DNA of 64,000 nt from Liriodendron chinense (lineage: Eukaryota; Streptophyta; Magnoliopsida; Magnoliales; Magnoliaceae). Made by a program: the position numbers and the translations under genes. The notes below the pieces were generated by a model. The model saw nothing but the letters and a program-made list of their open reading frames with translations. It was not told the origin of the DNA and searched no databases. Positions 1 through 11,517 of the stretch are shown here, piece by piece (position 1 is the first letter of the stretch; each line of letters starts with the position of its first letter). Location of the stretch: contig ML058507.1 of NCBI GenBank assembly GCA_003013855.2, positions 4,402,001-4,466,000 on the forward strand. Reading direction: 5' to 3'.

Positions 1-748
1 AAATTAGAACAATTAGGGCTTTTATAAACTCTGCGCAGTTGGAGCTTTCTGGATGGTCCATCTTTCTTCAACCGGTACGATCAAACCACACACCCTTTTG
101 ATCTGAAACTTTTTTGGTTATTCATATATGGATGTGGTCTAAAATATGGTCAAAGTAGATTCTTCATATCATCAATGATGGGCCACCTGGACCGGCCCAG
201 AGTGGAACAGCGAAATCTGGAACTTTCTGGACAGTTCGTATTGTTTTGGCCACCACGATCAATCCGTAGCTCCGATCGACACGAAACCACTTGGGTTAGT
301 TCGACGTCGAGCTCCTCTTCGACATGGATGTGTTGGATTTCCAAATATCATCAAGATCGGCCCAGAAAACTGGTCCGAAAAACCAGGTGCGGGAATACAT
401 TGCTGTTTTAGAAACTGGAATCTGAAACTTGCATGGCCGACCGGTCAAGACCGGTCGGGCTTCCTTGGCCGACCGGTCAAGACCGGTCGGTCTCTTTTTC
501 TTCTTGTTTTCTTCCTTTATTTCGTCTATTTTCTTCTTTCTTTGCTTCTTTCTTTGCTTCCTTCTTCCTTCAGCCCTCCTTGGGTCTTCATCCAAGGTTC
601 TAAATCAGCTCTTTTGGTCATCAATTGGGCAAAGTAACTCTCATTCCTACAACCACAAAACATGTATTTGATTAGTCTTTAAATTATGAAAACCATGCAT
701 AATGAGTGATGAATTGGGGTTAAAATATGCACAATTAATAGCTCAACA
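1..748 (-). mobile_element. Element F: right-hand part of an Athila-type LTR
   Basis: The stretch ends in GAGCTCAACA-like sequence (read TGTTGAGCT on the minus strand), the conserved LTR edge of the Athila elements in this window. It resembles 33825-34496, the LTR of element C, including the block beginning near 45 (TCTTTCTTCAACCGGTAC). The left end lies outside the window, so it may be a solo LTR or the end of a full element. It sits inside the gag of element A, whose frame resumes at 752. The five bases after it are GCCAC; the matching duplication would lie outside the window. Short ORFs here are chance frames in non-coding LTR. Confidence 0.8.
435..490. repeat. Two ACCGGT palindromes in LTR F
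   Basis: Two copies of CCGACCGGTC-AA-GACCGGTCGG lie about 36 bp apart. They belong to the same palindrome family found in the LTRs of B, C, E, H, I and K. Confidence 0.85.
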
Positions 749-922
749 GCCACCAGAAGTATTGCGCCGCCCACCCGTCAGTTGGCAGAGGAATCCCAGG
801 GGGCAGCGGAAGGTCCAACTGAGCATGAACCGCCCGTCCAACTCCAGGTCACACCAATAGAGCGCGCACCACTTTCCGCATCTCACGTATCGTGAGAAGA
901 GTTATCCCAGACGATAGCCCAC

Positions 923-2335
923 ATGATGCAGCAAGAAAAAGAGAAAGAGAAGAGAGGCATCTCTAAATATCGGGTCCCATACCCGCCAGAGGTGGAAGAG
1001 GTACCGTTCCCAGCCAATATCAGATGCCCCAACTTTGAAAAATTCGATGGCAGAGGATCGCCGGAAGAGCACATCACCCACTTCTTGACTATGTTAGGAA
1101 ATTGGTCCACGGTCCTGCAGTATTGCATGCGGTTATTTGGATCTATGCTGACAGGGAAGGCCTTTCAATATTACCTGTTGCTACCGACCGGCTCTATAAG
1201 GACATGGGAGCAAATGCAGGATGCTTTCATCTCAAAATTCTTTGCGACCGAGAGGGAGATCTTGTTAATAGACCTAGCATTGGTTAGACAGAAGAATGGT
1301 GAACCAGTCGAGAAATTCATCGACCGATGGGGAACTACAGCAGCTCAATGTCGTGAATTACCCAGTAAAGGCGAGCATATGAAGATGTGCCTAAGGGCTC
1401 TAGACCCTATGATCTCGTACGGACTGTCAGGTAACACCTTCAACTCCTTTCGCGAACTAGCGATGAAAGCCCATCTGGTGGAAGAAGCAGCCTCCCGGGT
1501 AAACTTCAGACCCGAGAGACAGAAGAGAGAGACAGGAAGAGTGGTAGAAACCCACCAGGTCGACAAGAGCAAGGAACAAAAAGATCGAAAACGTCCCGTT
1601 GCCGATCATAGGCCGGAGATGAAGACATCAGTCATACAAGACAAGGGTAAGAGACCCTATGTACCTAAACACATATCAATAGCTGAAAGAGAAAGGGCTA
1701 ATGGCCCATATACATTCGATGTGGCCGATCTAGTTCCGATCATGGAACAATTGGTCGAGGAAGGCTTAATGCGTTTACCAGAGCCCGTCCGTCCCCATGA
1801 AGTTGGACGAGTAAACGATCCCAAATATTGCAAATATCACCAACGTGTCAGCCACAAGACAGAAGATTGCTTCTCCTTGAAAGAAAGGATACAAGGGTTG
1901 AACAATCAAGGGGTCATCAGCATGAAGGTACCCGAGACAGCAAGGGAGATAGCCGGGGCAATTTCAGCAATCTTAATAGAAGATGGTACCCATCGAACGA
2001 CTTCATTCCCTGAGCCAAAGGAACCATGGACTCTAGTCAGTAGCAAGAAAAGACTCGAGAACAGACGGAGGCTCGTTAACCAAGGAAGGAACAGTGGGAG
2101 AGGAAGAAGAGAAATATTACAGAGACGACCCGCGACAAACATGACATATTGCGGAATGGTGTCGTTCGTCGAACAAGCACGATCCGAAGCTACCCCACAA
2201 GCGGCTGAGGGAGAAGTTAACGCGGTCATCTTACGATCGGGAAAGCAAATGCCTGACCGTACCCCTCCAAGACCAGACGACCCAATGCAAGAAGACAATG
2301 TCCCCAACAGGCCACAAGAGAGACCTCGCAAGTGA
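923..2335 (+). CDS. gag: Gag polyprotein of element A
   Basis: Gag is the structural protein of the virus-like particle. Residues about 30-210 form the retrotransposon Gag domain (PNFEKFDGRGSPEEHI, then AFISKFFATE and PVEKFIDRW). A zinc-knuckle-like motif lies near residue 300: C-KY-H-QRVS-H-KTED-C, spaced CX2HX4HX4C rather than the usual CCHC. The same frame extends upstream to 752 at the edge of insertion F, interrupted by a TGA at 893-895, so the true start lies in or beyond F and the ATG at 923 is only the longest open start. A continuation in another frame (about 2335-2500, with PAQLSIYDTL) links it to the protease, so a frameshift lies near 2330. Confidence 0.8.
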   Translation: MMQQEKEKEKRGISKYRVPYPPEVEEVPFPANIRCPNFEKFDGRGSPEEHITHFLTMLGNWSTVLQYCMRLFGSMLTGKAFQYYLLLPTGSIRTWEQMQDAFISKFFATEREILLIDLALVRQKNGEPVEKFIDRWGTTAAQCRELPSKGEHMKMCLRALDPMISYGLSGNTFNSFRELAMKAHLVEEAASRVNFRPERQKRETGRVVETHQVDKSKEQKDRKRPVADHRPEMKTSVIQDKGKRPYVPKHISIAERERANGPYTFDVADLVPIMEQLVEEGLMRLPEPVRPHEVGRVNDPKYCKYHQRVSHKTEDCFSLKERIQGLNNQGVISMKVPETAREIAGAISAILIEDGTHRTTSFPEPKEPWTLVSSKKRLENRRRLVNQGRNSGRGRREILQRRPATNMTYCGMVSFVEQARSEATPQAAEGEVNAVILRSGKQMPDRTPPRPDDPMQEDNVPNRPQERPRK

Positions 2336-2476
2336 AGGTTGGTGAAGCCACGACTAGTCAGCCAAGCCCGAGACCAGTAGTGTATGATGTTGTGTTGCAC
2401 CTACGGAAGGTTCCCGCCCAGCTAAGTATATACGATACTTTATGTCTCTCGAAAGTGTACAGAGAAATGTTAATCA

Positions 2477-3187
2477 ATGCCTTACTTGACAGAAGAAGAA
2501 ATGAATAATACAGACAAATTTTGGGAGGGGAATATGCCAGTGTCACAAGTCATGCATGTCAACCATCCTTCAACAATCACTTTCTCAGAAGAAGACCGCA
2601 CGATCGAATTAATAGACCACAATCACCCGTTGATGGTCACAGGAACAATCAGGGACACTGAGGTTAAAAGGTGCATGTTAGATGACGGGTCTGCCGTGAA
2701 TATTATGCCATTGAAGACATTACAGAAGCTGGGTTATAGGCAATCGACACTACACCCGAGTCTCATGGTAATTCAAGGGTTCAATCAAGACAGTCAACGC
2801 ACACTTGGATCAATCACGGTGATGTTAGAGATCGAAGAACTGATGACGAAAGTAACATGTCAGGTGATCGACGCAGTGACAACATACAACCTCCTTTTAG
2901 GAAGGCCCTGGCTCCATCAGAATCGCATAATCCCTTCGACATATCACCAGTGTTTCAAATATAATAAAGATGGTGTCCAATACAGGATAGTGGCAGATCC
3001 GAAGCCATACACGATAACTGAGTCATTTTTGGCCGATACGAAATGTTACAACCCGTCCGAAAGCGATAAAACCAGCAAAAAGTCCGACGTAATGAAGAAA
3101 GGACAAGGGGCAAAACCTCGAGTTGAGAAGTTCATGCGGAAAAGTAAACCTCAGCCCATCATTCAGGGAAGATCCCAATGTCAGTAA
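2477..3187 (+). CDS. pol: Retropepsin-like aspartic protease of element A
   Basis: The protease cuts the element's own polyprotein. The active-site signature MLDDGSAVNIMPL lies near residues 67-79, and the second conserved loop reads YNLLLGRPWLH near residues 135-146; both are typical of plant Tat proteases. The ORF ends at a TAA (3185-3187) that would be a CAA with one C-to-T change. The same frame then stays open to 3487, so protease and RT were probably one polyprotein. The ATG at 2477 is not a reliable start, because the homologous frame begins upstream after gag. Confidence 0.8.
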   Translation: MPYLTEEEMNNTDKFWEGNMPVSQVMHVNHPSTITFSEEDRTIELIDHNHPLMVTGTIRDTEVKRCMLDDGSAVNIMPLKTLQKLGYRQSTLHPSLMVIQGFNQDSQRTLGSITVMLEIEELMTKVTCQVIDAVTTYNLLLGRPWLHQNRIIPSTYHQCFKYNKDGVQYRIVADPKPYTITESFLADTKCYNPSESDKTSKKSDVMKKGQGAKPRVEKFMRKSKPQPIIQGRSQCQ

Positions 3188-3645
3188 GAAAACCAACCTC
3201 CGTCGATTATGAAGAAATTCTATGTAGTACCGCAGCATCTGCGTCAGCCGGGGCATTTTGTGTTAAAACTGATCTCAGATCAACACATGAGTGTACTCAA
3301 GTCCAGCTTCAATATGCCGATACCCAAGATAGGAAGAACCAAGCCATTTCCAAAAGCTCCAAGCCAATTTATCTTGCCGTCAAGAGATACCACCCAGAAA
3401 GATATCAAGTTCCACTTAAGGCCAAGCCAGCCAGTACCATCAGAAGAGAGAGAAGAGGGAAGAGGGCTGCCCAACCCCGACCAATAGAAGAGAAGAGATA
3501 TAGCAGAGCCAGTCGAAAGATTATGAGGAATATGAGATTCTTCGGTCAAGGCTCAAACACAAAGAAAAGACTGCTAGCTCCATTTGAAGAATATAAGTAA
3601 GTATACAGAAACGGAGAAGGTCTAGGAGCCAAGGCAAGCGTAAAC
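3188..3645 (+). pseudogene. Protease-RT linker of element A (decayed)
   Basis: The protease frame continues to 3487 after the stop at 3185. It gives a lysine- and proline-rich linker with no recognised domain. A second frame is open over 3178-3600. One of the two is a shadow; the 3209-3487 stretch is preferred because it is in frame with the protease. The RT frame is different, so at least one indel lies between about 3490 and 3650. Confidence 0.45.
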
Positions 3646-4905
3646 ATGGTGACCATTGGCCCGGTAGAAGAAGTTCAGTCGCAAGATTCTATCGACATAA
3701 TCCAGCCAATTGTCGCACCCGTGCAACTAGAAGACGGTGGACAACCGACGATTGATGAACTCGAAGAGGTGAATTTGGGCACCCTCGAAGAACCCAGGAA
3801 TACATATTTGAGCAGAAACGTCCTGAAAAATGAAAGAGAGATATACATGCAGCTATTGAAGGAGAATAAGGACATCTTTGCCTGGACATATTCAAAAATA
3901 CCTGGGCTCAGTCTAGCAATCGCCATGCATAAGCTGAGTATCATGAAGAAAAAGAAGCCAGTGAAGCAACTGCAACGATGGTTTCATCCTGATGTTATAC
4001 CTAAGATTGAAGAAGAAATCAAGCAACTAATTCAGGCCGGATTCGTTCGAGAGGTGAAGTACCCTCGATGGATCTCAAGCATCGTGCCAGTCAAGAAGAA
4101 GAGCGGACAGATCCAAGTTTGCATTGACTTCCAGAATCTTAATGAAGCCTGCCCAAAAGATGATTTTCCTTTGCCGATTTCAGAATTATTGATTGACAGC
4201 ACAACGGGATATGCAGTAATGTCCTTCATGAATGGGTATTCGAGATATAATCAGATTCGCATGGCCCCGGAAGATGAAGAAGCTACGGCCTTCCATACAA
4301 CTCTCGGCATCTACCGTTATCGCATAATGCCCTTCGGATTAAAGAATGCAGGGGCAACGTATCAGTGAGCAATGCATGTTATATTCCAAGATATGATGCA
4401 CAAACACGTCGAATGATATGTGGATGATTTGGTCGTCAGGTCATCCGATCACGAATAGCACAGAGAACACTTAAGGCAAGTGTTCCAACGGTTGTGCAAG
4501 AAGAGTTTCCGTATGAATCCACTAAAATGCGCGTTTGGAGTTGCGTCTGGCAAATTTCTAGGCTTCGTGGTCAGACACAGGGGCATAGAACTCGATCCCG
4601 CAAAGATCAAGGCCATCATAGAAATGCCGCCTTCGAAGAACCTGAAGCAGTTGAAGAGTTTTCAAGGCCGCATAGCATATCTGAGGAGATTCATCTCGAA
4701 CCTGGCTGGTCGTTGTCAACCGTTCTCCCGCCTCAACAAGAAAGATGTTAAGTTTGAATGGGATGACGCTTGTCAGAAAGCCTTCGATTCTCTAAAAGAG
4801 ATGCTCGGGAATTCGCCAGTCCTTGCCGCCCCAATCAAGGGAAAGCCACTGATTCTATACATCGCAATAGGTGATAACTTACTAGGGGCACTCCTGACAC
4901 AGAGG
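3646..4905 (+). pseudogene. pol: Reverse transcriptase of element A (broken)
   Basis: RT copies the element RNA into DNA. Visible motifs are VCIDFQNLNEACPKDDFPLP, SFMNGYSRYNQIRMAPEDEE, MPFGLKNAGATYQ, the catalytic YVDDLVV (about 4420-4440), and the thumb and RNase H entry up to LLGALLTQ at 4900. Three in-frame stops lie at 4366-4368 (TGA), about 4414 (TGA) and about 4456 (TAG). The frame is otherwise continuous from 3646 to insertion E. The first RNase H domain starts LILYIAIGDNLLGALL, lacking the usual first aspartate, as in dual-RNase-H Tat elements. Confidence 0.85.
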
Positions 4906-5874
4906 TGTTTGCTTCCCCAAGTGTAGGGTTGCAATGTAGTAATAAACTCGATAAGACCGAGGTCGATCCACAGGGACTTGTGTAGAAATTCACAAACACA
5001 TCCAATGGTGTCTGTTGAGAGCTAACAACCAGATTTTGTATGAAATTGATGTAAGTAACAACTTTGAATTAAATTGAAGGTAAACAATTATAAAAAAAGG
5101 CACTAGGGGTTCAAGGATCCACTTGTAACAATCCTTGATGTTCAATCCGCTGTGGTTTCTCATTCTCTCAACTAGAATCGATATTAAGATCTATCTAGCC
5201 GGATGATAGAGCTGTTAAACCAACAATCTGTCATATGTATGAGCCCTGTGTATGATTCACTCAATACAAGCTAGGCTGAGCATGCTCAATTACATAGGTC
5301 AGTCCCAATTCAAATAGACTCAGCTCATAATCATAACCATCCTCAAGTCCTGTCACAAAACAAGGCTAGATTATGATTTGAACTTGATTCAAATCACATA
5401 AACACAGTCCAATACATAATTCAGAAAACTAGAAAAGTAGAACTTTGGTAGGAAGTCCCCACATGAAGATCATAGTACTAGAGCGTACTCCAATTCCTCG
5501 GATCATACAGGTCTAGACTGATACAAAGCAATTAAGAACTTAAGTAATTCTCCCAAACATCCATGAGTCATCATAAGACCAAAAAAAACTACTTAGAACT
5601 CGTATAAACTTCAAACCATTGTTCATAAACATTAAAACCAATCTTAAAACCATCTTAGCACGAATTGAAACATCTTAGATTCACTACAAGCTTCACCTCT
5701 TAGCCCTAGCTAAGAGGTTTAGCCGTTCATGATCCAAGGAAACATGAAACAACTAAGAAAAACATAAAAACAGCAAAACAAACTAGAAGGAGTTGTGGAA
5801 CTCCAAAATCCACTTCCGCCGCCTCTAACCTTGCTTAAACTCTTCTAAGATACCCTAGAACGATCCCTAGGTGT

Positions 5875-5883
5875 CCTTTTATA
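5875..5883 (-). promoter_or_regulatory. TATA box of LTR E
   Basis: The minus strand reads TATAAAAGG followed by ACACCTAGGG. This core-promoter block recurs in LTRs B, H, I and K. Confidence 0.7.
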
Positions 5884-5984
5884 GTGGGGAGGCTCCGCAA
5901 CTTCAGAAGATTCGAGAATTTGCGTAAAACTAACGCACTGCGCAGAGAAAATCGACACCAGAAATAAAATGTTCAAATCCTATG

Positions 5985-6262
5985 CAGGCGACCGGTCGCA
6001 CGACCAATCGCAGTGGCTGGACGACCGGTCGTGGATGTTGGACGACCGGTCTCAAAATGCCCAAAAAGAGTCCAGTGAGTTTTGGCCTCTGGGTTGTGAA
6101 CAGTCCAGAGAGTTATGGCCTCTTGGTGGACGACCGGTCGCACAACCGGTCGTGAACAGTCCAGAGAGTTATGGCCTCTGGGTCTCCTCTGTGCATGTAC
6201 GGACCGGTCGGACAACCGGTCCTTGGCTTTGGACAACCGGTCGGACGACCGGTCGTGGGCAC
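5985..6262. repeat. ACCGGT palindrome array in LTR E
   Basis: About seven GACCGGTC-type half-site pairs occur here, with variable centres (GTCGCACGAC, GTCGGACAAC, GTCGTGG). They lie upstream of the TATA box in LTR orientation. Several copies are degenerate. Confidence 0.75.
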
Positions 6263-6497
6263 CTTCTTCTGCATTCTTTCTTCTTTTCTCTAACTTCTTT
6301 CTTTCATTCTTTGACGCTTATCCCCTTTGATCTTCTTTGCTTCTAACTAGCATCTTTAAGTCTTCAATTGATGCTTCCTCTCTCTCATCCCTACAATCAC
6401 AAATCCATGCATTATTTTAGTCTATAAACCATAACAACAAGCACAATGAGTGATGAATTGGGGTTAGAATATGCACAATTAAGAGCTTAACAAGAGG

Positions 6498-7162
6498 AAC
6501 GAAGAAGAGAAGGAGAATGCGCTATATTACTTAAGCCGCACGCTGATGGGGGCCTGAATTCAACTATTCAGCAATTGAGAAGATATGTCTCGCTCTCATT
6601 TTCGCTGTAAAGAAACTAAGGCATTACTGCCTCTCGCACCAAATAACGTTGATATCCAAGGCGGATCCGATCAAGTTTCTTATGAACCTGGCCTATGTTA
6701 TCCAGACGCTTAGCAAAATGGGCCCTTCTCCTCTCTGAATTCGACATTACATACGTCCCGGCCCGAGCTATTAAAGGACAGGCGATCGCAGATTTTCTCG
6801 TTGCACATCCGGTCCTGAGCAGCGAAGAAATGGAATGTGATCTTCCAGATGATCAGGTTATGATGGTTGGAGAACCACGACTCTGGCAGATGTACTTTGA
6901 CGGAGCCTACAGGTTGACAGGGGCAGGAGCAAGGGTTATATTTATCAGCCCGCAGGGAGATTTGCTGCCCTACTCATTTACGATTGTGCCAGCTTGCACC
7001 AACAACGAAGCAGAATATCAAGCCCTCATCATTGGGCTACAGCTCACATTAGATATGCGAATCAAGGCAATACAGGTCTATGGTGACTCCAGGCTAGTCA
7101 TCGGACAGTTGACGAAAGAATATGAGTCCGCAAACCTGAGTTGTCGCCTTTCTGCCAACTAG
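6498..7162 (+). pseudogene. pol: RNase H region of element A, including the archaeal-type second RNase H
   Basis: The segment resumes in RNase H 1 after insertion E (NALYYLSRTL). It passes a frameshift before 6695, where LAKWALLLSEFDITYVPARA marks the end of RNase H 1. The second RNase H follows: MYFDGAYRLTGAGA (first Asp), NNEAEYQALI (Glu) and VYGDSRLVIGQL (Asp). Two RNase H domains in tandem are characteristic of Tat/Ogre elements, where the first is thought to serve as a tether. The open frame ends at a TAG at 7160-7162. Confidence 0.8.
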
Positions 7163-8638
7163 CGTAGTCACTATTCGACCAATTTCGTAACAGCAACATT
7201 TCACATATACCAAGACAGGAGAACGTACAGGCCGACGCATTGGCCAGCCTGGCCGCTAATTTGGCTAACCTAGAGGCAGCCCACTTCAAGTAACAATCGA
7301 AGAAAGGAGGATCCTACCGACAGCCGTACTGCGTGGTGGTGGAGCAAGCATAAACCCCATCTGTTGCTTCGAAATCACAGAAGATAATGACTAGAAAAGG
7401 CCGTTCATCGACTACTTGAAGTATGGATTCTTACCAGAAGAGCCCAAGATGCGCACGCAGGTTAGGAGATGCGCTGGGTCATTTATACTACAGAACGACG
7501 TCCTTTACAAACGCTCATATGAGGGAGTATTGTTGCGCTGCTTGGACCGGAATGAAGCATATGCTACATTAAAGGAAGCCCATGGAGGAGAATGCGGTGC
7601 CCACTAAGGAGGCATGAACCTACATCACCGTGTCCGACACATATGATATTATTGGCCCACGATAGCGAAAGATGCGATAGAATTTGTCAAGAAATGTCAT
7701 CAGTGCCAAATCCATGCAGATATCATACACTCGCCACCGGAAGAGTTGCATCAATCAGTGATGTCCTAGCCCTTTGCAGCCTGGGGCATGGACGTGATTG
7801 GACCGATCAGCCCGCCCTCTTCCCAGGGGCACCAATACATCTTGGTTGTGACGGATTACTTTTCCAAGGGGACCGAGGCAGTCGCGCTTAGGAGCGTGAA
7901 GGCTAAACATGTCGAAAGTTTCCTCCGCCACACCATACTATACGACATGGTATTCTCGAGAAAATCACCACCGACAACGGAACACCCTTCAAGAACGCTA
8001 CCATTGATAAGTTATGCATGAAGTTCAAGATCAAGCACTGCTATTCAACACCTTACTATCCTTCTGCAAACGGACTGGCTGAAGCTTTTAACAAGACTAT
8101 TGTGAAGATTTTAAAGAAGACAGTAGCGGAAAGTAAGAAAGATTGGGACAAGCGTCTGCCCGAAGCATTATGGGCATATCGAACCACACACAGCACATCC
8201 ACACCAGCCACACCCTACTCGTTGGTGTACGGCACGGAGGCGGTGGCCCCGATGGAGATACAGGTTGAGTCATTACGGGTCGCACTTCGCCATTCCCTAA
8301 CAATCGAGCGCAATACCGAGATCAGAATGACCGAGATAGATGATCTAGATGAAAAGAGACTGGTCACTTAACAAAGGCTCGAAATGTATCAGAAACAAAT
8401 CTCAGCCTCATACGACAAACGAGTTCGCGGTAGGTCATTCAAAAGAGGCGACCTGGTGCTAATGATGAAACGCCCGGTGCTAGCTCAAGGCCCGAAAAGT
8501 AAATTCGACCCGAAGTGAGATCCAGTGTGCATCGTCGATGAATTATACTCCAACGGAGCTTATCGAGTGATCGATTGCAAGGGGCAAGGCATCAGCTCGC
8601 TGGTGAATGACCGATTCTTAAAAAGATATTATACTTGA
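7163..8638 (+). pseudogene. pol: Integrase of element A (several frameshifts and stops)
   Basis: Integrase inserts the DNA copy into the host chromosome. The HHCC zinc domain is visible near 7570-7720 (EAHGGECGAH, then KKCHQCQIHA). The catalytic core has WGMDVIGPI (first Asp, about 7790) and a TDNGTPF-like block near 7970 that needs a frame change. The third block (YPSANGLAEAFNKTIVKIL, 8060-8110) carries the Glu. The C-terminal part continues past a TAA at 8369-8371 (YDKRVRGRSFKRGDLVL) and ends RFLKRYYT with TGA at 8636-8638. Frames change at least three times. Confidence 0.8.
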
Positions 8639-9207
8639 CATAGAATACTACTGTGATTTGTAAACACCCCGCTAGAGGGAAAGTGTAATCGACAAATATT
8701 AAAAGAAATGGTACCATGCGGTAATCATTGCTTACAATTACAGATACTAATCATTTATTCCGTGTGTTTACACAGGCATCAGGAAAGTCATTGAAACCCG
8801 AGACGTATCAGGCATCACCACCCCGCCCGATTCGAGGTTATCAAGAATCGGAATGAAAAGATGGACCTTAAGATCAAGGCTCGGTCACTCCCATTTTGCA
8901 TAAATATAGGTTTGAGTCCTGACAGGGGGACATTCCTTCCAAAATGATCTACGTTATATTCGAATCCAAACTCAAATGAAAGAAATATTAAGTAAATAAA
9001 ACACATAGCACGATCACATGAATAGTATACATATCATTACAACATTACTGTCACAACGTATCTCCACAAAATTACAGAATGAAACAATTACAAAGCTTAA
9101 CCGTCCAAATTTCTCAAACATTGTTCTAGCAAATGAATTGCGGACTCCTGGGTTGCCCTCTATGTTGCCTCCGTCGCGGCTAAGACCTGTGTAGGATCGG
9201 GGACACT
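8639..9207. other. Non-coding 3' region of element A after integrase
   Basis: No supported ORF lies here on either strand. It separates the end of pol from the 3' end of the antisense gene. A small hairpin-like sequence occurs at 8664-8686. Confidence 0.6.
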
Positions 9208-11257
9208 TTAAAGGAACTCTCTCAGTTCTGCGACCTGATTTCGTATAGTGTTACGTTCGGCCTCACGGTTTTCGACAGATAATTGCAGACGAGCCTTTTG
9301 ATTGCCAAATTTTGAGAGATTGAGGTGAATAACGGAGCGTTCAGCTTGCAGCTGTGCTATCTCATCGTCTATCTCTGCCAGCCGATCTGTGGCTCCCTGA
9401 TGCCCGACAATGACAGCTTGCCAGTCACGCCTCATCACAGTTACATCTGCCTCGCACACCTCAAGCTTTGGCAGGAGGGATTGTAAATGACCATGCCTCT
9501 CCTCAATAGAAGGATCGACTCTAAAGTGTCTCGCCTCGCTAAGTTGTGCCATGCCTTCCCTGAACAGGACTACATGGTTGATCATCAAAGAGACATCAAT
9601 CCCGAGCCATGCAGCGTTGCATTCAAGTGCCTGCAGCCCTTCATCCAAAATGGACCATTCATCCATATTCTTCAGAGAGGCAGCGATGTTCATTAGAAGA
9701 CTCTTCAAAAGGTCCGCCTTCACCTTTGACAATCCTCGGAGAGAAGAAATGAATGCCTCGGGCAAGGCGACAGGGGCTAAAGCATGAATAGGGACGGTTG
9801 CTGATAAAAGAAATGGTAAAGTCAGTATGAAAAGGCCTCAGTAAGGAAAAAGATAGTCGAAACGGTGAAGACAAGTAATATACCAGTGGCTTCAAGAATG
9901 TCAACAGCAGGCGCGTTAGTCGAGGCAGTAGGCGTAAGCAGTACTGGGGCAGGTTCAACAATCCCCTCGGTCGACGATTCAGGTAGTTCCAAAGAAGATA
10001 ACACTACGACCTCAGGAATGTTGGTGACAGATGTTGGCATGGCAACAGGAAGGGGTTCCGCAACTGATTCAACTAATGGCGGTCCAACAATAGGAACAGC
10101 TTCCACAATAGGCTCAGCTGATGGAGGTTTCGACAGTCGAAAAGGCTTCCACGGTAAGTTCAGGTACACCGATTCAGCGACAGAAACCGGAGCACCCCGA
10201 GAAGTTAAATCAACATCCCCGACCCCAATATCTCCAGCATGGGAAAGGGTCGAGGAAGGCATAACCTCCACCATGGCAGTAGTCGTCATTTCATGAACAG
10301 GACCTTGGTCATCTGCAGCTTCAGCCATGGGGATATCGGAGATAAGGATAGTATCAGTGGGCACCTCGTCATCCAAGTCCATGAAAATCGCTCCAACATC
10401 CGCCTCAGGGACAAGCTTGTCATATATCGTTCATCATCATTGCCTTCCCCAGCATGACGATCCCCGCTCAAATTCTCCGATCGGAGTGCCACCAACAGCC
10501 TCAGAAAGTCGTTTCTGTAATCTCTCTTCAACATACCTCTTACGCATCTCGGTAATGTTCTTCCCTCCATCAACTACCGAAGTACGATGAGCAGTCTTCA
10601 CCCGAGGACCAGTCCGCTCAAGTGGTGTCTCATCATCATCACCACCATCGCTGTCGTCTCCACCACTAGCACCGCCATCATCACCACCCTCACTGCCATT
10701 GTCATCATCACCGTCCCCATCATTTTGATCAAATTACCCTTGGGAGCATCACCACCCTGATATGCCTCATCAATATGCCCAAGAGATGGGAACTCTGGCC
10801 CCTCCTACACAATACTCCTTTCCCCGTAAGTAACCCAACCTTCCAGGGTGTGCTCGGGCTTCTAATGATCAATTACCACATTCATTGAAGTCATTAGCCT
10901 TTGAGTACCCGATACGGCAGGCTGATGAAGATGCTCCGCCACGTACCCTAGTCCATCGGCAGGGGCTGGGCTAACAATCGGAGGCGTAACAAAGATGAGA
11001 TCAGTAACATGATGACCATTCCGAATCAACGTATACTAATGAGCCCACCATCTCATCCTCCCGAAAGATGCGCCAGTGACACTCTTCGTACCAGGGATGG
11101 CAAGAGAGCAACCAGTCCCAGTCAGCAGAAGCTGCCGCCACATCCACTTTCAATAGATAGGCCCAATACCATATGCTCGCTGCACACGAGTCACCGGCTC
11201 CAATGTGGCAGGTACTCCTTGATCATATCCAAATTGACGAGCGAAACGGTTGGGGTA
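9208..11257 (-). pseudogene. C-terminal half of the antisense PMD-type gene of element A
   Basis: Read on the minus strand from the B junction it gives NRFARQFGYDQGVP, a block familiar from transposon-linked plant mobile domain proteins. Then come RAYGIGPIY, a diverged stretch, an Asp/Gly-rich acidic run (about 10740-10620), and a helical RKRYVEERLQKRL stretch. A Ser/Pro/Val-rich segment precedes an 83-bp intron (9801-9883), and the last exon to 9208 is a likely coiled coil (heptad-like Leu/Glu pattern, DRLAEIDDEIAQLQAE). Several stops occur, including a double TGA near 10434. The 5' half lies at 22283-24248, separated by the insertion of B. Its biochemical role is unknown. Confidence 0.65.
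9801..9883 (-). other. Spliceosomal intron in the antisense gene
   Basis: The minus strand reads CCACTG|GTATATTAC ... TACTGAC (branch-like) ... TTTTATCAG|CAACCG. Removing the 83 bp joins the exons in frame (E-A-T|A-T-V-P) and links two otherwise separate open frames. Confidence 0.75.
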
Positions 11258-11517
11258 GTACGTGTTGAACCTCCAATTTATACATTGCATTGCCCAATAC
11301 ATCACATTATAGGCACGTTTTTCATGCTCAAAAGGCTTATCTAATGCATGTTTTGTGATTTCAGGGATGAGAGCAGACTTCACCAAATTGGAGACTAAAA
11401 GGGCCATTTGAAGCCATTGGATGAAGAAGAAAGAAGGACCAAAGAAAGTAGAAAGAGAGGCAAAAGGAAGAAAGAAGCAAAAGGAGAGAGCAAGAAACAG
11501 AGGCCAAGACCGGTCGT

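Larger units (their letters stand above)
4906..6492 (-). mobile_element. Element E: solo Athila-type LTR with AGAGG target duplication
   Basis: On the plus strand it runs from TGTTTGCTTCCCCAAG to GAGCTTAACA and is flanked by AGAGG at 4901-4905 and 6493-6497. With the LTR and one duplication removed, the RNase H of A reads through (ALLTQR, then NEEEKENALYYLSRTL). There is no internal region, so it is a solo LTR left by recombination between the two LTRs. At 1587 bp it matches the LTRs of H in its U5 end (TTCCCCAAGTGTAGGGTTGC). It holds no gene. Confidence 0.93.

Noticed and set aside
5969..6346. 125-codon plus-strand ORF with repeated DDRS-type residues
   Set aside because: It is a translation of the ACCGGT palindrome array in solo LTR E; similar frames occur in every LTR with the array.
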